Below the pieces are notes generated by a model. That model was not told the DNA's origin. It was given only the letters and a program-made list of their open reading frames with translations, and did no database searches. A stretch of 9,292 nt of DNA from positions 1 to 9,292 of the forward strand of contig JAEZYO010000045.1 of NCBI GenBank assembly GCA_023419055.1, read 5' to 3'. Positions 5,115 to 9,292 of the stretch are shown here, piece by piece. Every line of letters starts with the position of its first letter. Position 1 is the first letter of the stretch. A program made the position numbers and the translations under genes. The stretch comes from Pseudomonadota bacterium. Lineage in GTDB: Bacteria; Myxococcota; Polyangia; Polyangiales; Polyangiaceae.

Positions 5115-6011
5115 ATGGCGTCGGAGTTCAAATCGCTTTTTCCGAGCATCCCCGACGACTCGGACGCCATGGAGAGCGCGGCCGCGCTGCTCGAACACGT
5201 CGAGGACTTGCCGGCGGGGACGACCGGCGCGCTCGCGTACGGCGAGGACGGTCTCATCCTGATCGAGAACAGGCGAATTTGTTGGGCGATCGCGGCGCAC
5301 ATGCGGCGCCGCTTGACCGACATCCTGTGCCAGCAGCGGAGCCCGCCCTTGCCGCGCGAGCTGATGGAGGACGTGTTCCGCCGCTGCAAGAAGCAGAGCG
5401 TCCCCTTCGGCGAGATGCTGGTGTCGAGCGGCCTCGTCACCGAGGGCGGGCTACGCGCCGCGCTCGAGCTCCACAACGGCGAGGCGGTCGCGCGGATTTC
5501 CTGCGTCCACGTGAAGCCCACTCACTACACGGTCCACACGAAGAGCAGCTACGACCCGCGCTTCGTGTTCACGCCGACGGAGCTCATGGCCTCGATCGCC
5601 GCGCGCAAAGACGATCAGCGCAAGGCGGTGGCCCGCACCCACCTGAGCGAGGTGCTGGTACCCGACGCGATCGGCTTCGCGTTCGTGCGCGATCCGTGGT
5701 CTTCCCGCCCGCTCTTGTTGGCCGTGCAGCGAGACAGCCCGCTCCGGTTGAGCGAGGCACACGCCGTCGCCAAGTGGGCCATCGGCCTGTTCGACGTGGT
5801 AAGCGTCTTCGATTCCAAGACGTCGCTCGCCACGGCGACCTGGTGCGGCAGCACCGCGCTCGTCACCTGGCGAAAGGACGAGATCGGCTACGCCGCCGCG
5901 TGCTCCACGCGACCGGCCTCTTCGCTGCTCATGAAGAAGCTGGCCCAGCGCCTCGAGGCGAGCCGACCCTCGTCGTTGCTTCCTCGACCACACTCAGCGG
6001 AGGGACGGTGA
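5115..6011 (+). CDS. PATAN-like protein of unknown function with possible C-terminal roadblock-like segment
   Basis: I do not recognise this 298-residue protein as a named family. Residues 36-60 (TTGALAYGEDGLILIENRRICWA) resemble the strand pair of PATAN/DUF4388 domains. Residues 97-115 (PFGEMLVSSGLVTEGGLRAAL) match the LGExLVxxGLIT-type helical motif often seen beside PATAN domains and in N-terminal domains of type II secretion/pilus ATPases. A middle part (128-200) follows without known motifs. The end (about 222-285) has strands ALVTWRKDEIGYAAAC and a final helix that could be half a roadblock fold; this is speculative. No signal peptide or membrane segment is seen. The gene follows its neighbour after 3 bp and overlaps the next by GTGA, so it belongs to the same operon. 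It is probably an adaptor in the same signalling complex. Confidence 0.8.
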   Translation: MASEFKSLFPSIPDDSDAMESAAALLEHVEDLPAGTTGALAYGEDGLILIENRRICWAIAAHMRRRLTDILCQQRSPPLPRELMEDVFRRCKKQSVPFGEMLVSSGLVTEGGLRAALELHNGEAVARISCVHVKPTHYTVHTKSSYDPRFVFTPTELMASIAARKDDQRKAVARTHLSEVLVPDAIGFAFVRDPWSSRPLLLAVQRDSPLRLSEAHAVAKWAIGLFDVVSVFDSKTSLATATWCGSTALVTWRKDEIGYAAACSTRPASSLLMKKLAQRLEASRPSSLLPRPHSAEGR

Positions 6012-7165
6012 CCAAGATCCTCATCGTCGAGGACGACCAGGCGCAGTCGCGCATCTTGACGCGCGCCATTTGCCAGCGCCGCCCCGATTATCGGGTGCTC
6101 ACGGCGAGCAACGGCCGGGACGCGATAAGGCTCCTCGAGCGCGAGGAGGTCGCCCTGGTGCTCACCGATCTCCAGATGCCGGAGGTCAACGGCTTCGAGC
6201 TTCTGGCCTGGCTCGCCACGCACCGTCCCGCGCTGATCGTCTTTACCATGACCGCGTACGGGAACGCCGACACCGAGGCGCGCCTCTCGGCGCTCGGCTC
6301 CGTGGAGTGCTTCACGAAGCCCATCGACATCGCCTCGGTGCTCGATCGCCTCGACGAGAGCATGTCGCAGAGCATCCGAGGTCACGTGCAGAACGTGAGC
6401 CTCACGACCTTCCTGCAGCTCATCGGTCTCGAGAAGAAGACCTGCACCCTGACAGTGCGAGCCCACGAGAAGGTCGGTAGTTTGTTCTTGCGCAAGGGCG
6501 AGCTCGTGCACGCGGCCACCCGGGACCTCTCCGGCGAGGCGGCGGCGACGACCATCATCGGCTGGCCACACGTCAGCATCACGATCGAGGGGGTGTGCGC
6601 GGACGTCGAGCGCACCGTTCATCTGTCGCTCACGAACCTCATGATGGAGGCGGTGCGCGTGCACGACGAGAACGCGCGCGACTCCGGCGCCGACTCGATC
6701 CCGGACTCCGATCGCCTGCCGACCGGGCGTCCTCCAGCCCAAGACTCGTTCTTCCCGCTGATCTCGCTCGCTCCGTCGCGGCCGCCGCCGCCCGGGCTCC
6801 CCTCGCAGCCGCTGATCGGGCCGGCGCTACCCGACGGCGCGCTCGCCCTCGCGGTAGTCGACACCGCTACCGGCGCGATCCTGATCGGGTCGAGCCGTGA
6901 ACCGGAAGGCCTCGCCGAGGCCGCCGCCGAAGCCGCGGACACGCTGCGGCGACAACTCGCCATCCCGTATCACGATGCCGAGGAGACACTCCGCGAGGTG
7001 GCGCTCCACACCGCGTCACGCTGCGAGCTGATACGCCCCATCGCACGATCCGGCGGTCGCTTCGCGCTCCTCGTCTACGATCCCCGAGAGCTGACTCAAG
7101 TGATCGCGAGGCTCGAGATGGACGCGTTCGTGACGCATTACCTCGGCTCGCTAGGGACCTCGTAG
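6008..7165 (+). CDS. Response regulator with REC-PATAN-roadblock architecture
   Basis: This 385-residue protein starts at GTG 6008, overlapping the preceding TGA. The longer open frame upstream is a shadow of the previous gene, and the receiver domain begins at once with KILIVEDD. REC (1-118) is canonical: E8/D9/D10, phosphoacceptor D54 in LTDLQMP, T80 and K104. A PATAN/DUF4388 domain follows (about 125-215), with GSLFLRKGELVHAATRD and VERTVHLSLTNLMMEAV. A Pro/Ser-rich linker (about 232-275) leads to a C-terminal domain (276-385) that resembles roadblock/LC7: GALALAVVDTATGAILIG, then ETLREVALHTASRCELIRPI and FALLVYDP. Its ELIRPI region parallels HLIRPL of roadblock A. A single chain thus carries phosphorylation input and a potential GTPase-binding domain. 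No DNA-binding domain is present. The gene ends the operon. Confidence 0.9.
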   Translation: MTKILIVEDDQAQSRILTRAICQRRPDYRVLTASNGRDAIRLLEREEVALVLTDLQMPEVNGFELLAWLATHRPALIVFTMTAYGNADTEARLSALGSVECFTKPIDIASVLDRLDESMSQSIRGHVQNVSLTTFLQLIGLEKKTCTLTVRAHEKVGSLFLRKGELVHAATRDLSGEAAATTIIGWPHVSITIEGVCADVERTVHLSLTNLMMEAVRVHDENARDSGADSIPDSDRLPTGRPPAQDSFFPLISLAPSRPPPPGLPSQPLIGPALPDGALALAVVDTATGAILIGSSREPEGLAEAAAEAADTLRRQLAIPYHDAEETLREVALHTASRCELIRPIARSGGRFALLVYDPRELTQVIARLEMDAFVTHYLGSLGTS

Positions 7166-7224
7166 GCACCAGCCTGCCCCGCGCCGCCGGCACGCGCCGT
7201 GCACCAGGGAGGGGGGGCTCGTCT

Positions 7225-7239
7225 GCGCGGGCCCCGCGC
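7225..7239 (+). terminator. Weak terminator-like hairpin after the kinase-PATAN operon
   Basis: GCGCGGG and CCCGCGC flank a single base, so a stem of five to six pairs with a short loop is realistic. No T-run follows. It may slow transcription at the operon end, or the end may be Rho-dependent. The rest of the 142-bp gap to the next gene shows no clear promoter. Confidence 0.3.
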
Positions 7240-7290
7240 GAGGCGCGGCGCCGCAAACTTGCTCGATCTTGCCGGCGCCTTAGCCTGAAG

Positions 7291-7298
7291 AGGAGGAG
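7291..7298 (+). promoter_or_regulatory. Ribosome binding site of the transporter gene
   Basis: AGGAGGAG lies 9 nt before the ATG at 7308 and fixes this start over the out-of-frame ATG 4 nt later. Confidence 0.75.
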
Positions 7299-7307
7299 AT
7301 CTTCGGC

Positions 7308-8207
7308 ATGAATGAGCTCTTGCACGACGTCGTCGGTACGCTCGCGCGCCTCTCGGTGCCGCTCCTGATGTTCGCGCTCGGCCTCAACGCGTCGCGCTTC
7401 GAGGTGGGCTACTTGGTCAAGCACCCGGGACTCTTCGGACGATCGTTGTTGTCCGCGCTGGTGCTCGTGCCTGCGCTTCTGATCGTGGCAGACGCCACCT
7501 TGCCGCTCCCGCTCGCGGTCAAGGCTGGGCTCGGCGTGCTGGCGATCGCGCCGGGCGCGCCCTTCCTTCCTTGGAAGGCGCTGAGGTTCGGCGGCAACCC
7601 CGACTACGCGATCAACCTCTTCGTCGCGCTCGGCCTGTTCTCGCTCGTGAGCGTACCCCTCTCACTGCTCGTTCTCAGCAAGGTCTTCGGCCACGCTTGG
7701 GCAGTCGGCGTGGGCGCCGTGTTCAAGACGGTGCTGGTAGGTCAGGTGTTCCCGCTGCTCGTGGGTCTCGGCGTACGCCGCTTCGCCGCAGGCGCGGTAG
7801 AGAGGTACACCAAGCTCGTGCGCGTGATCGCGAACGTGGCCTTCGCGACGCTGCTCTTGGTAGTGATAGCCCTGGTCGCGACTCAGGCGCGCTCCCTCTT
7901 CAGCTGGGGCGGGCTCGCGGGGGTCGGGTTGTTCGCGCTGATCGCCTTCGTGGCGCTCGGCATCGGGCACTTCATGGGTGGGCCGGGGCTCGACACTCGC
8001 CGCACGCTCGCCCTCACGGGTGCGATGCGTAACCCCGCGCTCGCGCTCCTGCTCGCGCACGTCAATTTCCCGACGCTGAACGTGCTGCCCACCGTCATGG
8101 GTTACGTGATCGCGTGCGCCCTCGCGGCGGTGATCTACAGGCGCGCCTCGGGGCCCGAAGGCTCCGAGACCAGGCCGTTCGACGCGAGCCGTGAGGTCAG
8201 GGCCTAG
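7308..8207 (+). CDS. BASS/SBF-family membrane transporter (bile acid:sodium symporter-like)
   Basis: This 299-residue, very hydrophobic inner-membrane protein has about nine predicted membrane segments (roughly 8-28, 44-62, 66-85, 102-124, 131-155, 170-192, 199-222, 235-250 and 256-277). The start LSVPLLMFALGLNASRFEV (15-33) is typical of the bile acid:sodium symporter superfamily. The APGAP at 81-85 and TGAMRNPALALLLA (237-250) correspond to the two broken-helix crossing regions that in this family hold the sodium and substrate sites. The second lacks the usual Glu and Gln of the ETGxQN pattern, so ion coupling may differ. Members carry bile acids, pantoate, pyruvate or other organic anions; the substrate cannot be told here. 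It has its own good ribosome site after a 142-bp gap and is probably transcribed apart from the signalling operon. Confidence 0.78.
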   Translation: MNELLHDVVGTLARLSVPLLMFALGLNASRFEVGYLVKHPGLFGRSLLSALVLVPALLIVADATLPLPLAVKAGLGVLAIAPGAPFLPWKALRFGGNPDYAINLFVALGLFSLVSVPLSLLVLSKVFGHAWAVGVGAVFKTVLVGQVFPLLVGLGVRRFAAGAVERYTKLVRVIANVAFATLLLVVIALVATQARSLFSWGGLAGVGLFALIAFVALGIGHFMGGPGLDTRRTLALTGAMRNPALALLLAHVNFPTLNVLPTVMGYVIACALAAVIYRRASGPEGSETRPFDASREVRA

Positions 8208-8209
8208 CG

Positions 8210-8254
8210 CACCGATCGGTTTGCAACCGATCGGTGTTCTCTAGTGTCTTTTTC
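8210..8254 (+). terminator. Probable intrinsic terminator of the transporter gene
   Basis: CACCGATCGGTT (8210-8221) and AACCGATCGGTG (8225-8236) form a perfect 12-bp stem with a TGC loop, two bases after the transporter stop. A T-rich stretch follows, with a run of five T at 8249-8253. The T-run is about 10 nt from the stem, so termination may be incomplete. Each arm contains the 10-bp palindrome ACCGATCGGT, so as DNA this is also a tandem pair of palindromes 15 bp apart, a pattern that could be an operator. The position after a stop codon favours the terminator reading. Confidence 0.6.
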
Positions 8255-8258
8255 ATCA

Positions 8259-8331
8259 GGGCGGCACGCGCCGCCCCGCCCCGCGGAAGTGACGCGCTTC
8301 GCGATCCTCGAAGGAGGAAATTCCGCGGGGC
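8259..8331. repeat. Two further inverted repeats in the convergent intergenic region
   Basis: GGGCGGC/GCCGCCC (8259-8265 and 8270-8276) form a 7-bp stem with a 4-nt loop. GCCCCGCGGAA/TTCCGCGGGGC (8278-8288 and 8321-8331) form a perfect 11-bp stem around a 32-nt loop. They follow the terminator directly, giving three inverted repeats in 122 bp between convergent genes. Neither has a T-run on the minus strand, so they are not standard terminators for the gene at 8408. A structured RNA or a recombination site is possible but unproven. The remaining bases to 8407 hold nothing I can name. Confidence 0.45.
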
Positions 8332-8407
8332 CCCACCCCACGCGGCCGCTTCGCGGCGAGCGCACCGGCTCAAACCGTTTGTCGCTCTAGACCCTGGACC
8401 TCGGTAG

Positions 8408-9292
8408 CTAGGACCTGGGTCCCGGTGGCCCGCTCTTCGTGAAGCCCACGAATCGATAGCCGTGTCCGGTCACCGTCTCGATCGCAAAAGCGTGATCGGC
8501 GAGCTTCTTCCGGAGCGAGCGGATCACCGCATCCACCACGTTGCTGCCACCGAACGGCTGTCCCCAAACCTCGCGGAGCAGGTCGTCACGCGTGACGACT
8601 CGCTCGGGCCGAGACGAAAGGAACTGCATCACGCCGAACTCGAGCCGCGTCAGATCTTGGCGCGCGCCGTCGATCACGAGGGCTCGGCCCTCGACGTCCA
8701 GCCGGCAGCGCTCCTGACCCGTTGATTCACGCTCCTTTTGGACCGGCGCCTCTCCTCGCAAGAACGCAGTGATCGCGGGCAGCGGCGAGTCCTCGCCCTC
8801 CCAGGGCGGGTGAGCGCGCCCCTCGAGCGGCAAGAAGCGCGCGCCCGGGATCGAGGCGGCGAGCTGCCTGCCGGCCTCGAAAGCTATCGCGCGATCTCTG
8901 CGCCGGTGCACGACCAATGCCGGCGCGTCGATGTGGCCGGCCGCGTCCGAGGCGTCGAACGCGTAAGTGAGCTCGAGCAGGTGGGCCGCGGTCTCGCCGC
9001 TCGTGGCCGAGCGCTGGCGCCGAGTGAAGTCCTGGAGCTCCTCCTGGCTCATCCCGGGCAGGAACACGTCGGCGAGCGCTCGAGAGCCGAGCCCCCAGTG
9101 CGCGCGGACCAGGCCGACCATCGCCTCCTTGATTTCGCGCTGAGCGAGGTCCGCCCCGCGCAGGTAGGAACCGAACAGCACCAGGCGTCGCAGTTTCACC
9201 CGGCGGCGCGCGGCGAACGCGAGCGCGATGGGGCCGCCACAGGACAGCGCGAGCAGCGAGACCTCCTCGAGCCCGAGCTCGCCGACGAGCTC
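8408..9292 (-). CDS. Alpha/beta hydrolase fused to OmpR-type winged-helix DNA-binding domain (5' end outside window)
   Basis: The frame is open to the window edge at 9292, giving 294 visible residues; the internal GTG at 9199 is not the start because the fold continues upstream of it. The visible N-terminal part has the nucleophile elbow LALSCGGPIAL with Ser17, and the Asp in RRRDRAI (about 133) and His in EGRAHPP (about 161) complete a hydrolase triad. After a short linker, residues 196-284 form a Trans_reg_C winged helix: LTRLEFGVMQFL, RVVTRDDLLREVWG, the recognition helix VVDAVIRSLRKKL and the wing TVTGHGYRFVGF. Fusions of this kind suggest a transcription factor that senses or hydrolyses a small ligand. 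DNA-binding domains in CadC-like fusions are usually N-terminal; here it is C-terminal. It converges on the transporter gene and no target is visible. Confidence 0.88.
   Translation of the reverse strand, partial: ELVGELGLEEVSLLALSCGGPIALAFAARRRVKLRRLVLFGSYLRGADLAQREIKEAMVGLVRAHWGLGSRALADVFLPGMSQEELQDFTRRQRSATSGETAAHLLELTYAFDASDAAGHIDAPALVVHRRRDRAIAFEAGRQLAASIPGARFLPLEGRAHPPWEGEDSPLPAITAFLRGEAPVQKERESTGQERCRLDVEGRALVIDGARQDLTRLEFGVMQFLSSRPERVVTRDDLLREVWGQPFGGSNVVDAVIRSLRKKLADHAFAIETVTGHGYRFVGFTKSGPPGPRS

Noticed and set aside
4314..5300. Minus-strand open frame of 328 codons opposite the PATAN genes
   Set aside because: An antisense shadow with Arg/Glu-rich translation. The plus-strand genes have clear domains and coupled junctions.
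5279..6007. Upstream extension of the REC-PATAN-roadblock frame
   Set aside because: Same reason: it overlaps the previous gene in another frame, and the receiver fold starts at GTG 6008.
7245..7280. Sigma-54 promoter for the transporter gene suggested by TTGC motifs
   Set aside because: Neither TTGC (7259 or 7269) has TGGC at the required upstream distance.
1..9292. CRISPR arrays, tRNA/rRNA genes, insertion sequences or phage genes
   Set aside because: No spaced direct repeats, RNA gene signatures, transposase motifs or phage proteins were seen on either strand.

Overview
The window is GC-rich DNA, with G/C strongly preferred at third codon positions. The gene families point to a predatory or gliding deltaproteobacterium, most likely a myxobacterium (Myxococcota). 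They are a sigma-54 activator, an MglA-like GTPase, several roadblock/LC7 proteins, PATAN (DUF4388) response regulators and long tight operons. This placement is an inference from families and composition, not a database match.

Layout. Bases 1-347 (+) hold the 3' end of a sigma-54-dependent activator. It converges on a three-gene minus-strand operon read from 2700 down to 344: roadblock A, roadblock B, then a 497-residue MglA-like GTPase with a large C-terminal extension I do not recognise. A 427-bp divergent intergenic region follows (2701-3127). It contains two near-consensus -24/-12 sigma-54 promoters pointing in opposite directions, with a cluster of palindromes between and beside them. 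Rightward from it runs a five-gene plus-strand operon (3128-7165): a soluble histidine kinase, a REC-PATAN response regulator, a roadblock-like protein started by TTG, a PATAN-like protein, and a REC-PATAN-roadblock response regulator. Three of its four junctions are 4-bp start/stop overlaps and the fourth is a 3-bp gap, so the genes are very likely translationally coupled.

The rest looks unrelated: a BASS-family membrane transporter (7308-8207), a structured convergent intergenic region with a probable terminator (8210-8254), and the 3' part of an alpha/beta hydrolase fused to an OmpR-type DNA-binding domain (8408-9292, -).

Working model (inference). The two divergent operons form one signalling module. 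The kinase passes a signal to the REC-PATAN regulators. Their PATAN and roadblock domains then act on the MglA-like GTPase through roadblock partners, much as MglB controls MglA. The neighbouring sigma-54 activator could switch both arms on together through the divergent promoters. I know of no characterised system with exactly this composition, and it is the most interesting content of the window.
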